Part shown: positions 1 through 11,575 of the stretch, in pieces | Position numbering within the stretch: the first letter of the stretch is position 1 | Layout: the number at the start of each line of letters is the position of its first letter | DNA from: Posidonia oceanica | Lineage: Eukaryota; Streptophyta; Magnoliopsida; Alismatales; Posidoniaceae | Length of the DNA stretch: 64,000 nt | Assembly (NCBI GenBank): GCA_037176725.1 | Contig: JAZBRS010000074.1 | Span: 62,748,001-62,812,000 of the forward strand | Reading direction: 5' to 3' | Notes under the pieces: generated by a model | Database searches by the model: none | What the model was told of the DNA's origin: nothing | What the model saw: only the letters and a program-made list of their open reading frames with translations | Translations under genes and position numbers: made by a program

Positions 1-1657
1 CGGCTAGCACAGAAGGGGGTCTGATGGAGGAAGGGATGGTTGTGAGGTGCGGGAAGCCAAGGTTGACGGAGGGTGTCAGGTGAGTTTGAAAAACGGCCAT
101 GGCAGCTGTCTGTTGGAAGAAGAGAGGAGGAGAAAGGAGGGAGAGAGAAAAAATGAAAGAAGGAAAGAAGGAGAGGAGGAAGAGGTGTGGGCCGGCTGTA
201 AAAAGGAGAAAAAAAAAGGGAGAGTGGGCCAGGCTGATGAATAGGAGGAAAAGAAATAAGAAGAAGGAAAAGAAGGGATGTGGGGAAGAAGAAAAGAAAA
301 GGAAGAAAAAGAAGGAGAAAGATTTAAAATAGAAAAAGGATTTGGAAATATTTTAGATTAGTTATTTTTAGGTTGAGATTTTTAAATAGGTTTTAAATGA
401 TTGTTTTTTAATTAATTAATTAGGGTTAGGAGGGGTTTTAGTTTTGTTTTAGGTTTTCTTGATTTTTTCTTTAGATTGTTTTTTAAGTTTGTTTTAAATG
501 TTTGTTAAGCTTTTAATTATTTTTAAGTTAAGTTTTTCTCTTTTTCCTTTTTAATTAAGCCTTTTAAATTGTCATAAGTTTTAATTGTCCCTTTGGATTT
601 GTTAATTGTTTTTTAATTATTTATCTTAGGGTTTCTTAATCGTTTCTTCTTTTTTAGGATTTGTTTTTGATTTGTTGCTATTTTTGATAGGGTTCTTGCT
701 TTTGCTTGTTTTGATTATATCTTTGTTTTGTTTGTTTTTTAGTAGCATTTTCATCTTGTTTTTTATATTTTTTTTCTTAGTTAGTTTTCTTTTAGTTGGT
801 TTTAGTTGGGCTTTCCTTTTAATTGTTTATCCAAGCTTTTAATTATTTATTTTTTTGGTTTGTTTCTCTTTTGTTTTCCTTTTGTAATTAGAGTTTTAGA
901 GGTTTTTTTTAAGGTTTAGTGGAATAAAGGAAAAGAAAAAAGGAGAGAAAGGAGAGAAGAAAGGAATGGAGAAAGAAAGAAGAAAGAGTGGAGAGGAAGG
1001 AAAATAAATATTAGAAAATCAAGAGATAAGATAAAAATAAAATAAAAATACAAATAAAATACAGGAAAGAGAGATGCACAAGGGGGCCCACCGCCAAGCA
1101 AGAAAAGGAGAGAGAAGGGGATGAAAAGAAGGAGAATAAGAGGGAGAGTAGAGAGGAGAGAAAAAGAATAATTTAGGAGAGAAAAGGATAATTTGGAGAG
1201 ATGAAGGGGTTAGAGGCTTGGAAATGAAGTGGAATTTGGTGAGTATGTGACCTAGGGTTTCTAGTGTTGGACCTAGGGTTTGAAGTGGGATTTTGGAAGG
1301 TTTTTGGAAGGGTTTTGAGGTGTAAAAAAGGGGTAGTTTTACCTAGGTTTTCTAGGATTTTTTGGGAGTGGTTTTGGTTTGAAATTCTAAGGATTTTTAG
1401 GTGGGTTTTCTAGGTTAGGAAGGATAGGTTTTTCTATGGTTTTTGGGTTTGGGAAATGGGTGTGATTCTAGGTTAGGTTTTGGGGTTTGTTTTGGAGTTT
1501 TGGTTTGAAAAGAAGAGTGTGATCTTGGGTTTGGGTTAGGTTTCAAGGTTCTAAAGTTTTTAATTTTCCTGATTTATGGGTGAGGGTTTTCTAAGTCATG
1601 TTTTGAAGCCACCAGAAGGATTCTAATGATTCAGCCGGTCAAAATGGGGTGTCTACA
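1..1657 (-). mobile_element. Partial LTR (element E), start of a minus-strand LTR related to the element A LTR
   Basis: Read on the minus strand this begins TGTAGACACCCC at 1657, the LTR terminus shared by all elements here, and runs off the left edge. The reverse strand has the same order of composition as the first 1.7 kb of the element A LTR: AAACCCTAA-rich text, a CT-rich block, the local match GGTGGGCCCCC (A has GCTGTGGGCCCCC near 2710) and then long A/T- and purine-rich stretches. No PPT lies beside the terminus, so this is the outer edge of a 5' LTR or a solo LTR whose remainder is outside the window. No coding region is seen. The short lysine/arginine-rich ORFs at 47-332 come from purine-rich DNA. 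Confidence 0.7.
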
Positions 1658-2117
1658 GACTATGTGCAAGAGAGCTCAGATAACATGCATCGAAATGAAC
1701 ATAGGCAATATAGGAATCAACACTCTAAGCTAAAGGGGGAGGATGCCAACCTGTTTTGATGGTTGGTGTAGCTTTCCTTCGCCGGTGGTTCTCCTTGGGT
1801 TTGGATGGCAGTGGTGGTGGCTGGATGACTGGGCTGAGCTCGTGAGAGGTCTGGGCAAGCTCGAGGTGGTAGAAGGTGTGAGAGTTCAGGTGGGAATGCG
1901 TTTGTTTGCTCTGGGAAAACTCTCTTAGTAAATGGCTGCCGGCCATTTGCAAGGAGGAGCAAAATTGGTTTTATTCGGTTTGCATGGCTTGTAACGTGGG
2001 AATTGGAAACGAGGGGTCTCGGATATGGCTGGGAATGAGTTTAGGACAGAGGACACAAGAGGATTTGCACCTAGGAGTCGTTTGGAATCCGAAAACAAAA
2101 TCTATCAGTTCCGATGC

Positions 2118-2198
2118 GTTGTACGCCTATCTGAGCAACGTCCAACGTAGAATGTGCCATATTCAGCGGCCAACATTGGCTATGCCAGATTTAGCGTC
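2118..2198. repeat. Three-unit inverted-repeat module, split by element A
   Basis: Three abutting units are present: arms GTTGTACGC and ACGTCCAAC with an 11-bp spacer, arms GTAGAATGT and GCGGCCAAC with a 10-bp spacer, and arms ATTGGCTAT and GCGTC(CAAC) with a 10-bp spacer. The last arm is divided by element A: GCGTC ends at 2198 and CAAC is at 30388-30391. The arms here are more degenerate than in most modules. Confidence 0.7.
2194..2198 (+). other. Target-site duplication of element A, left copy
   Basis: GCGTC immediately precedes the TGTTGACACC start of the left LTR and is repeated at 30383-30387 directly after the ...CGCTACA end of the right LTR. Five bp is the usual duplication length for Ty3/gypsy integrases. 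Confidence 0.93.
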
Positions 2199-5100
2199 TG
2201 TTGACACCCCATCTTGGCAGGCCTGGACCCTTGGAGCCCTCCTGGTAATTGCTGGATCAAACTCAAACCAAGCCCTAACCCTAATCCTCCTCTCCACCCT
2301 CCAAAAACAGCCCATTTTGACCTAAACCTTTACCCCCCTTCCCAACCTCAAAACCTAACCAAAATCCATAGGAAAACCCACCACTATCCACTCAACAAGC
2401 CTACCCAAAAACCTAGGAATTTCCAAACCTGACCCATTCCTTGAAAACCCTAGAAAACTTAGGAGAAACTACCCTTTTTCTACACCTTGAGACCCCTCCA
2501 AAACCTCCTTAGAATCAGACCAAAACTTCAGATCGAAGACTTCAAACCCTAGACTACCCACTCAGCAATTCTCACCCCATTCCAAGACCATTAAGACCCT
2601 CTTTCACCCAAATTATCCTTTTCTCTCTCCGGGATTATCATTTTCTCTCTCCTCTCTCTCCTGATTATCATCTCTCTTTTCATCCCTTTCCTATCCTTTT
2701 TCTAGTCTGGCTGTGGGCCCCCTCTGTGCTTCTATCATTCCTCTATCTTATCCCTATTTTTACTTTATTTTTAACACTTTTTCTGAATTTTTAAAAATCA
2801 TTTTCCTCCAACCTATCTTTTTTCCTTTTATCTCCATCCTTTTTCCATTTCTTTCCTCCTTCTCTTTTCCTTTGCTCCCTTTTGCAAAAATCCACAAAAA
2901 CCCATAAAAATCTGCAAAACCTCAAAACAGAAAACAAACAAATCAGAACCCTAAGAAAAACAATTAAAAAATGTTAAACAAGCAATTAACAACTTAAACT
3001 TAACTTAAGCAAGCTAAAAAGAAAACCAAGCATGCAAACTAAAAAATGCAAAACAAATCAAAAGAAAACACTGAAAAATCAAGGAAAAAGCTAAAATAGA
3101 ATCAAAACCCACCAAAGGTAAAAACCCATCAGAAGAATTAAAAAACAAACCCAAAAAGAAGAATTAAAAAATCAAATACTAAAACAAGTAATTAAAGAAG
3201 GCAAAAGACTTAACCTAGTAAACATAAGAAAAACAAGTTAAAAACTTAATTAAAAAAGAAAAGAAAAACACATCTGAAAGACCTAAAAAACACCCTATCA
3301 AATCAGAAAAATCCAACTAAAAACTTCAAGAAAAATCAATAAATAAAAATCCAAACATAACTCAAAAGACTTAAAAGGAAGAAACCCTAAGGAGACTAAA
3401 ACTTAAAAACTTAAAACCAACCCTGATTAATACGAAATTAAATCCTAAAAAATCCTAATTAACATCCTAAGTGTCCAACAAGGGAAACACAATTTTAAAA
3501 ACAATTTAAAAAAGGTTTAACAAACACTTAATCAAGTGAAAACCAATTAAAAGCAAAACCAAAACCCTAAAACCCTAATCAAGCCTAAAACACATTAATC
3601 AACTCAAAATGACCATTAAAAATCTTAATTAAAATCCTAATATACAGCACAATCCTTCTGGCATTTTTATTTATTTTTAGTTTATTTTTACCTATTTTAT
3701 TTCCCCATTCTACCCTCTCTTTCTTTCTTACTTTTCTTTTCCATTCTTTCTTTTCTTTACTGGGCTCGATCCGGCCCGTTTTCTCTTTTCTTTTATTTCT
3801 TCGTTTTTTCCTTCGGCCCACAGTCCGGCCTTCCCCACCCTTCTTCTTCCTTCTTCCCCTGTGCTTTTTCTCTTTTCCACCGGTTCTCCCGCGGCCAGCT
3901 GCAACAGCCTTCCCTCCTCATTTGAATTTCGAAGCTCCATCATTTCAGTCTACAGCAGCTCGCCGCCTCTCTTCTATCTCAACTTCTTTTCCGGAGGCAT
4001 TGAATGCCGGTCGCCTCGCCGACGCCCGTCGCTTCTGCTGCAGTGCCGCCGGTGGATTTCAAAAGTTTCCAGCGTGCCAGCAGCCAGCCTCCTCCGGATA
4101 TAAGTCTCCCGTCCATTCCTGCAACATCATAAGAGGAACCATCAGTGAGTTAGCAAGCAACGAGAGACCCAGCAAACCAGAGAGCAATTCCAGAACATTC
4201 CCTCCACCTGAAACGACCCTACTCCTTCTCTTCTTCACCCTTCCAATTCCAGAGAGAAGAAAGGGCAGAAGAGAGCACCTGAGAGTCCTCCTTGGCATCC
4301 CGGAGAGAGAGCCCCATTCCAGAGCCCTCCCCACTCAGATTCATCACCTTTTCCCTCTGAATTCCGCAGCTAACCATCCTCCACCTTTCCCAGTAAACCA
4401 AGCCCCGTCCAAGCCTTCATCCTTCTCCTAATTCCTCCCCAAACTTCACCCGACAGCCAGCCTTCATCCTCCGATTTCCCATTGCCTTTTCACCACCTAA
4501 ACTACTCTGAAACACCACCTGACCTCAACCTGCAACCCAACGCAACCCACCAAACAATTCCCCTCACCACAGCCCGCAGCTCCTTCCCAAACTCCACCCA
4601 GAAGTTCATCAAACCATCACCTTCCAGAAGCACCAAACAGCAAACCAAACCATTTACCACAGCCCCAGAACTCCACTACAAACACTTGAACCACCTTCTG
4701 TCCAGAAATCAACCATCTCTCCAATTTCTCTCCACAGTCTCCCAAAAGCCAATCCGACCACCCAGAACCCCTCGCCGAACTTCCAGCAACCTCCCGGAGG
4801 GCTCCATCCAGGCCGACGAGCAGCAGACACCTCCCCCGACCTCCGGCAGCATCCTCTGAACCCAAAAGAGCTGAAACATTACCTGAGCTGTAGAGCTTCA
4901 GTCCGGTCGATCAGGAAGCACCGGAGGAACGCTCTGAAGTGATTCCAATCTTCGTGAGCAGCCGGCGACGCCCGCAGCGACCGGACGGCCCCCACCGGCG
5001 ACAGCTGAAGCCACTGATGTCGGGGGAACGACTCAGGCGCGGAATAAGGTAACCACTGCTTCCTTTAGCTTCCTCTTCTTCTTCTCTTGCTTCCCCAGCC

Positions 5101-5424
5101 TTTAGAATAGGCTTTCCGGTCCTCCTGCTCCGTCATCAGCTCGCCGGACAGTCCTCCTTCTCCGGCGCCGGCTGCTCTTCCTCCGGACACTCCGACCAAC
5201 AGAGCGAGCTCCGGACCCTTCCCAGAGCTCCGGACGATCGCCGACGTCGCCCTCCGCCAGTCCCGCGCATCCTCAGCCTCCCCTGTCGGCGGCCACGAGC
5301 TCTGGAAGCTTTGTGCTACAGTGCTCGTCGCCGTCGACGATCAACACTGTTCATTTATTTTTCTTCAGTATAGTTTTAGATGTAAATATTGCATGTTTCG
5401 TTTAAGTTTTTCAATTTTTGCACT

Positions 5425-6275
5425 TTAGTCCTTCTGCCATTTATTTTTGCTTAGTTTCTAATTAAATACTATGCTAAATTGCTGTTTTTATTTATGTTTT
5501 TCAGTATTTGCAATCTGGTCCATTTACTGTGCTGTGCTGTTATAATATTTTGCATTTTAGCCCCTCTGTTTTCGTTTTTTGCATGTAAGTCCTGCTCATA
5601 ATCAGTGCATTTATTTGCATATATTTTACCATCCTGCATTGCATTCTAGGTCCCTGCATTTTTCTGTTTTTGCATGTAGGTCCATTGCACTGTAGAACTT
5701 AGGGTTTATTTTCGTATTTTGCATACTGCATTGCATATTTTACCCTCTGTTTTTGCATATTTGCATTTAGGTCCATTTTAAATGGACAGTAGCTCTTGCA
5801 TGCATTTTTAGCATACTGCATTGCATTTTTGACCCTGTTCTTTTTGAAATTTGCATTGTGGTCCTGTTCCTGATTTTCAGAGCATGTTTTCCATACTAAA
5901 TTGCATTTTTAGCCCCTGCATGATTTCAAAATTACACATAGGTCCTTGCATCTTTTGAAAAGTCATGTGAAAAGACCATTTTGCCCCTAGGTTGCATTCT
6001 AGCTCCTATGCTTACCAAATTTCATGCAGACCCTCCACTAGTATTCGCAGACTCCCCAGAACCTTGTTTTCTGGAAAAATTGCACTTTAGACCCTAGTTT
6101 TCTTAAAATTGCTTTCTGGCTTCTTTTGGGTTTCAAAACCTCTCCTAAAGCATACCCTCTTTTCAAAGCAGCTTTCTGAGCCTAGTTTTTTACAAAACGA
6201 AGCCCTGCTCTCTCCTGTTTTCAAAACCCTCTCCTGTAGACCCTTGTTTTCCGGAAAATTTGCATTTTTAGCCCC
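5425..6275 (+). repeat. Ladder of degenerate TTGCATTTTAGCCCC-like motifs in the A LTR
   Basis: About 13 occurrences of a 14-16-bp pattern TTGCA(t/c)(t)nTAG(g/c)(t/c)CC are seen, for example TTGCATTTTAGCCCC, TTGCATGTAAGTCC, TTGCATTCTAGGTCC, TTGCATTTAGGTCC, TTGCATTGTGGTCC and TTGCACTTTAGACCC. They are separated by 20-90 bp of unrelated T-rich sequence. The same ladder is at 27680-28530 in the other LTR. Function unknown. Confidence 0.75.
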
Positions 6276-7084
6276 TTTCTTTTTCAAAATGCCTTCTGAA
6301 ATCCTGGTTTTTCCCAATTACTTCTCTTTGCATTTTCTTGCTTTTGCATGCATTCTGCATCCATTTAGTCTTGCATTTTAGCATCTTCTTGCACACACCA
6401 AGCACTTTTAGCTCCCTTTCACTTGGGAGGACCTTTTGCACATCCCTAGGACCTCCTGAACACCTAGATCTGTTCTTCTCCCCTGTTCTGGCCCTTCTGC
6501 TTTGAAGCTGCGATATCTTCCAATCCGGCCGTTGGATCTTCTCAAGTAAGCTGCCCAGGCGACCGCAGCGAGGCGCTCTTCAGCATGGACAGACAGATTT
6601 CAGATCAGGCTCCCGGATTTCCAGGTATGTCCTCCTGAACCCCTGCATTGCATTCATTTGCATGCCATTTGCATAGTTTTTCTTGTTTTCGCTTTCTGTC
6701 TCTTTGAGCATGTAGAATAAGGCTTCCTCCTTCTGCTTGTATCCTCAAATCCTCGCTTCGCGTTTCTCCGTGTGTTTTGTGTTGTGTTTTCCCTGGATTT
6801 GCCACTTAATGTGACTTTTTTCTCCCTTTTCCACGATCCGATCGCATCGCGAGCTTTGGGCAGCGTGCGAGACACACCGTGGAACGGTTTAGTGGGAAAC
6901 AGTCGCAAAGAGGTGGCAATCCCTCCGTTTGCATACTCTCCCCTCCGTAGGTTTTCACACCTACTCTGAGTGGCCCTAAACGACGTCTGTTCTTACACAC
7001 ACGTTGTTTTGTCTCCCCTTTGGCCTCTTCTGATCTTTCTCTGCATTCTTGCATTCGCATGGCTTTTCCGAGGTTCTTGTTTCG

Positions 7085-7500
7085 TTGTTTTGGCACCGTT
7101 TCGCGTGCCGCTCTCGTTTTTGCACCGTTTTGCGTGCCCTCCTGTTTTCTTGTCTTGTTTTGCGTGCTGCCTTGCTTTCTCGCTTGTTTTGCATGCCGCT
7201 CTCGTTTTTGCACCTTTTTGCGTGCCTCTTTGCTTCCTTGTCTCGTTTTGCGTGCCGTCTTGCTTTCTCGCTTGTTTTGCGTGCCGTTTTTATTCTTTTG
7301 CTCCGTTTTGCGTGCCATTCTGTTTTCTCGTCTCGTTTTGCGTGCCTTCCCCCTTTGCTCCCTTGTCTTGTTTCGCGTGCTGTCTTGCTTTCTCGCTTGT
7401 TTTGCGCGCCGTTTTCGCTCTTTTGCATCGTTTTGCGTGCGTTGCTCATTTCTCGCCTCGTTTTGCGTGTTTTGCGCCGTTTTCCCCTGCATGTCGACTG
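7085..7500 (+). repeat. CGTTTTGCGTGCC-type short repeats in the A LTR
   Basis: At least a dozen copies of TTTTGCGTGCC with variants alternate with TTGCTTTCTCGC and TCTCGTTTTTGC text. The right LTR has them at 29340-29755, and the B LTRs contain a reverse-strand counterpart (GAAAACGATGCAAAG-like, 40680-40870 and 57500-57670). The region is therefore shared by different families. It creates long overlapping spurious ORFs in several frames. Confidence 0.7.
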
Positions 7501-7763
7501 CATTGCATGGTTTCCCCGTCGTTTTGCTTTCTTGCCTGCATTTGCATATAGGGCTGTGATGCTTACTGCCTGGAGTTCTCACGAGCTAGGCTTCGCCTAA
7601 TTCGGAACACAGACAGCGCAGCTGAGCACTTAGAGAGCACGTTTACTTCCTTGCTTTGTTTCTTCCCACTTAGAGCACACCTTGAGCATTCATTCAGGCA
7701 TTTATAGGCACATAGGCATTCAATCCTGCATTTCCCTGCGTATGCGAGCGTAAGCCTAGAAAG

Positions 7764-7832
7764 ACCGATTCTCGGGCGTGTCGGAGGTGCCTAACACCTT
7801 CCCCGCACGTAACAGGAGTCCTTACCCTGTCT
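7764..7832 (+). promoter_or_regulatory. Block near the LTR 3' end conserved in A, B and D
   Basis: AAGACCGATTCTCGG is followed by GGTGCCTAACACCTTCCCC and then AACAGGAGTCCTTACCCT. Near-identical blocks lie at 30020-30087 (A right LTR), about 40376-40443 and 57176-57243 on minus (B LTRs), and 61404-61468 (D LTR), while the flanking LTR sequence is largely unrelated. GGTG and CACC can pair around CCTAA. This position suggests an R/U5 RNA-processing or transcription signal. The function is inferred only. Confidence 0.6.
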
Positions 7833-8086
7833 TTTGGCCCGCAATGACCATACTGCCCTTATCCTAGGCTAGAGTCATCTCATTTGCATTTGCTTGCATT
7901 TGTTTTCCTTTGCATTGTTTCGCTTTGCATTCCTTGCTCGGTTTTGCGCGTTAATTCACGCATTACCCCGGTTTTCCTCGTCTTCCGTTAATAGACGTGG
8001 TGGCGACTCTGATTTGTCTTATCTTTCCTTTTTCTCCTCGATTTCAAGTGTTTTCGAGTTGAGCCTCTTCCTCGGACCTCAATCGC

Positions 8087-8100
8087 CGCTATATATAGCG
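8087..8100. promoter_or_regulatory. Perfect 14-bp palindrome with TATATATA near the LTR end
   Basis: CGCTATATATAGCG lies 27 bp before the end of the LTR and again at 30342-30355. It resembles a TATA box but sits at the far end of the LTR, where a promoter would leave almost no LTR in the RNA. I therefore call it only a conserved palindrome. The B LTRs have the weaker CACTATATGCG in the same place. Confidence 0.4.
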
Positions 8101-8128
8101 AGCCTGGTTCCGATCGGGATCGCTACAG

Positions 8129-8146
8129 TGGCGACTCCGCTGGGGA
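8129..8146 (+). other. Primer-binding site of element A
   Basis: TGGCGACTCCGCTGGGGA follows the LTR after one base (G). It begins with TGG, the complement of a tRNA CCA end. The same 18-mer is used by B (56791-56808, minus) and, with one change, by D. Ogre elements are known to prime from tRNA-Arg with a site of this kind. I recognise the site but have not matched it to a tRNA. Confidence 0.9.
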
Positions 8147-9448
8147 TTAGACTAGACTCCGGCTTTCGTTCCCGGCTTTTCGCTCGCTTGTTTTGCAGCT
8201 TTGTCTGCCTTGTGTGCCTTCTTCGCCTGTTTTGCTCGCTTTTCTGTGCAAACCCCTAGCGAGTCGCTTCGTAGCTACTTTGCTTAGGTTTTGCACCTCT
8301 TTTGTCTCGGTTTGCGCTTTCTTCTGCCTGGCTTTGCTCCTTTGCCTGTTTATTTACTTACTGTCTTGCTTGTGCTCCTATTTCTTTTACAGTCTGCTTA
8401 CTTTTACCTTACTTGCTTATTACTGCTTTAATTCTCGCACATTACATGTCTACATACTTTGTTTGGCTAAAATACATGCTTTTTGAACATTGAATGCTTC
8501 CTTTACACTATTGCTATGTCACTACACACGCACATACTATGCTTACATGCTTTTTGACTTGATGAATGTTTCTTTTTCACCATCATATTCACAAACACTC
8601 GCACATGCCATGAACATGCCTTTTGTTGTGTTGTATGATGGTTGTTTGCCATGCTTGACTGATTTTCTTCCCTTTTGCACTTGCCATGCTTAGGATAGTA
8701 GAGACTTGTCTGCTTCCCCCATGGTTAACTAAAAAATGCAAGTAAAAGAACTTCTAGGGACAACTAGAGACTACAAACAATCCTCCACTCCCTTTGGTTA
8801 ATAAAATATGCAAGATAAAAAACGCTAATCATTTTGCATAAGCATCATATAGGGCATGCATTCTTCTCCTCTGAGTCCACCTACTAGTCTGCGAAGGACA
8901 GTCCCGGCCTCTTGTTCCACTGCTCTGGGCGTGGCATAAGTTGGTCGGTCCGTCCCCTCCTTGTCCGGGGGTCGTGTCGGTGTTAGTAGAGGGTACCACC
9001 CACGCTTTGGCGGGGTAGAGGCCACTAACGCACCACCCTGTCATTACCTGAGCTTTGGGCCGGGAGTTAGACAGGGGACCTACTTTTTCTGACCTGAGTC
9101 AGTGACCCGTACATCCAGGGATACCCGGAGTAGACAACCTTGCTAGGAAACACTAGTTAGGAAAGGGGGGCATACTAGAAAGCATGCACATCATTCATGC
9201 CACTTAACTAACTCATTTGCATTCGTCTTTTAGTTTCTAACCCTAATTTCCTTCTGTTGTGTCAGCGTGATCGGTAAGCGAGTTTCCCTTTGCCAGAGCT
9301 CGAGTATCGACCCTCGTTGACGCCCTTTTGCGACTTAGTTCGCGACCATTCCCCTTCTGAGCTATCCGCACTTGCGACGATAGCTCCTCTTAGGACTCAC
9401 CGCTTGAATATCCGTCGTAGCCCTGTTCTCACACGCTCTAGGTCAGCG
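8147..9448 (+). other. Element A untranslated leader
   Basis: No credible gene lies between the PBS and the gag ATG. The part at about 8820-9160 is strongly conserved with the leaders of B (about 56285-55919, minus) and D (about 62400-62760), including GGACAGTCCCGG, GTGTCGGTGTTAGTAGAGGG and GTGACCCGTACA. This is better conserved than the first part of gag that follows. Such a position fits an RNA packaging or dimerisation signal, but that is inference. The reading frame of gag is open upstream to 9290 without an ATG. Confidence 0.6.
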
Positions 9449-11575
9449 ATGGCCCAGTACGTTAGTGAGTCTTCTTTTACTCCTGTCACGGAGGGTGTTT
9501 CCGTTCTGGCCCCTCCGGTTGCTCCTTCTGTCCCTCTTGTTCCCCCTCCGACGCCAGGGTTTCCTCCTCTGACGTCTCTAGGTTCTCAGTACACCCCGGG
9601 ACAGTGGCAAGCCTCCCTTCCTCCGGATCCGGTCGCCGAATCTATCTTGACGGCCGTTACTCGCGCTCCGGAGACGCCACTGCCCCCTCCGTCCCAGGGA
9701 TACGTTGCTTTCGACATCCCTTCCACCGCTGCTGCGGCACTTTCTGTAGAGTCCTTCCCTCCCGGACAGTCTGTGTCCGTGCCACTTGCTTCTCAATCCC
9801 CGCCGGCACTGCACTTCAGCGTCCCCACTGGCGAGACGCCCGAAGCTCAGTACCAGCACCTGATGGAGCTTGCCCAGAGACTGCAGGGCATGGCTTTGTC
9901 AGTTCGTCCTTCTTCTGTCTCTATCGTCCCTGAGGTTCCTCCGAGGCCAGTTCCTGCATTTCTTGCATCAACCTCTGCACCTCCGCCTCGACCATCGTCG
10001 CAACTGCTCACGATTCCGACGATGGGGGCCCGTCTACTGCCTCCTGCACAACACTTGGCACAGCATGCTCCACTTCCTTCTGGTGGTCAAACCCTTGGAT
10101 CGACTGGAGCCCAGTACCTCACTGGCTCGCTGTCTGGCACCCCGCCTGTACAGCAACTGGTGCTCCGTCATCCTCCCCCTGTTCCAGCACAGCATGGCAT
10201 TTACTCCTCTCCTCTCCACCAAGTCCAGCATCCTGCATACACTCCTGCATACACTGTCCCCCAGCACGGATACGCCGGCCATCCCATTGCTCCACCAGGC
10301 GACGCTATGGTAGATCCGGAGGAGCACTTAGGTGCGACCCATTCGGCGTATGTGCTCACTACCCCTGCTGATCCCTCTCCTACAGCAGCAATCCCAGACC
10401 CCATCAATAATCGGATGGACGTCTTGGAGAAGGCACTACGACTAGTGCAGGGTACTGAGCACCAGACCTACCAGTTCCGAGACCTCTGCTGCTTTCCAGA
10501 GGCGGTACTCCCTCCGAAGTTCAAAATCCCGGACTTCGAAAAGTATAATGGTAGGGGCTGCCCTGTAGCACACCTGAAGGTGTATTGCGGTGATCTCGCT
10601 CAGCTGCAGGCTGACGAGAGGTTGCTGATCCGCTTGTTCCAGAAGAGTTTGACCGGGCCGGCACTCAAGTGGTTCACATCACTCGATATGTCAGCCATCA
10701 AGACTTGGAACGACCTCAGTCAGGCGTTCCTGGAACAATACTCCTTCAACCTCGATCGTGTCCCAAAGAGGGCGGACTTGATCGCCATCAAGCAGAATTC
10801 TGGCGAGCCGTTCGGGGAGTACGTCGGCCGCTGGCGCGCCCTTGCCTCTCAGGTTCGAGATAGACCCTCTGATGAGGAGTCTATCGAGATCGTTATCAAA
10901 GGGGCGCAGCCGTCTCTCGGAGCTCTGCTTAGCATCCAACCAGTCACTACTTTTGCGGCACTCATCAGAGCTGGAGCGCGCGTGGAGAGTTCTTTGTGGA
11001 GTGGCAACTTCCCGGCTCTCTCTGTGTTCGCTAAGCAGGCAGTGATAAGCAGCAACAGTGCCAACAGCAGCGCCTCCAACAACAACAACAACGGCAGCAG
11101 CAACAACCGCCCAAAGAGGAAGGATTCGCCGAAACCCGCTGTTGCATTCGTCGATTCTCCTGCTGTGCCTGTCCGCTTGCCGTCTCGGCCTGCCCCAGCT
11201 CAGATGGTGTATGCTCTTGCACCTAGGAATCCGCACACACCGCACATCACTACCACCGCTAGACCGGTCTATCCTGCCGCACCGGTCCAGCAAGGCTCAC
11301 ACCCAAGGCAGAGAAGTCCACCCGCTGAGAGGAGGAATTTCACCCCACTGGTGGAACCACTCACGGTCATCTTGCCAAAGGTGGCATCGCTCTTGAAGTT
11401 CCCGGAGGTTCGTCCGCCGCCAAGCCCTCTGCCGCATTGGTTTAGGCCGGACCTCTTCTGCAATTTCCATCGAAGCGTCGGGCATTCGACGGACAATTGC
11501 TTCTCCCTGCGGAACGCAATTCAGGACTTGATCGAATCGGGAACGATTGTGATCGACACGCATGAGGCACCCACT
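9449..11575 (+). CDS. gag: gag region of element A: capsid and zinc knuckle
   Basis: A proline- and serine-rich N-terminal 340 residues are followed by the retrotransposon gag capsid domain at about 10485-10990, containing LPPKFKIPDFEKYNG, LFQKSLTGPALKWF and the spacing AFLEQY...GEPFGEYVGRWR. This is the part that packages the RNA. An asparagine-rich stretch (11050-11110) and basic KRKDSPK follow. A CX2HX4HX4C knuckle, CNFHRSVGHSTDNC, lies at about 11459-11500. The C-H-H-C order differs from the retroviral CCHC and also occurs in the F gag here. No internal stop occurs in this part. Confidence 0.9.

Larger units (their letters stand above)
1658..2198 (-). mobile_element. LTR fragment (element C), left part, interrupted by element A
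   Basis: Removing element A joins this segment directly to 30388-30694, which ends (read on plus) in GGGGTGTCTACA, the reverse of an LTR start. The joined piece of about 850 bp therefore looks like the U3 end of a minus-strand LTR. It carries two inverted-repeat modules within about 470 bp of the terminus, and the B LTR also has one about 220 bp from its terminus. At 1657/1658 it is cut by element E. The ORF at 1906-2325 crosses the A insertion boundary and is not a gene. Confidence 0.55.
2199..8127 (+). repeat. Element A 5' LTR (5929 bp)
   Basis: It starts TGTTGACACCCC and ends CGCTACA one base before the PBS. It is matched base for base by 24453-30382 apart from about 30 substitutions and a 1-bp indel near 6590. 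In order it holds an AAACCCTAA-rich start, an A-rich block (2880-3650), a CT-rich block, a GC-rich segment (3900-5340), a ladder of TTGCATTTTAGCCCC-like motifs, CGTTTTGCGTGCC repeats, a block conserved in all LTRs here (7764-7832), and a 14-bp palindrome near the end. The ORFs on both strands (for example 3922-4431 and 6970-7600) are duplicated in the other LTR, overlap in several frames and show no protein signature, so I do not call them genes. Confidence 0.95.

Noticed and set aside
2268..2300. CCCTAACCCTAATCC, telomere-like
   Set aside because: There are fewer than three irregular units inside an LTR, repeated in every LTR start here. It is AAACCCTAA-rich LTR text, not a telomere.
6970..7600. 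Overlapping ORFs of 175-258 codons on both strands in the A LTR
   Set aside because: They arise from the CGTTTTGCGTGCC repeats, overlap in five frames, and recur identically in the other LTR.
9290..9448. Upstream extension of the gag frame to 9290
   Set aside because: There is no ATG in this stretch (the first codon is TTG). The ATG at 9449 is conserved in D with the same following codons.
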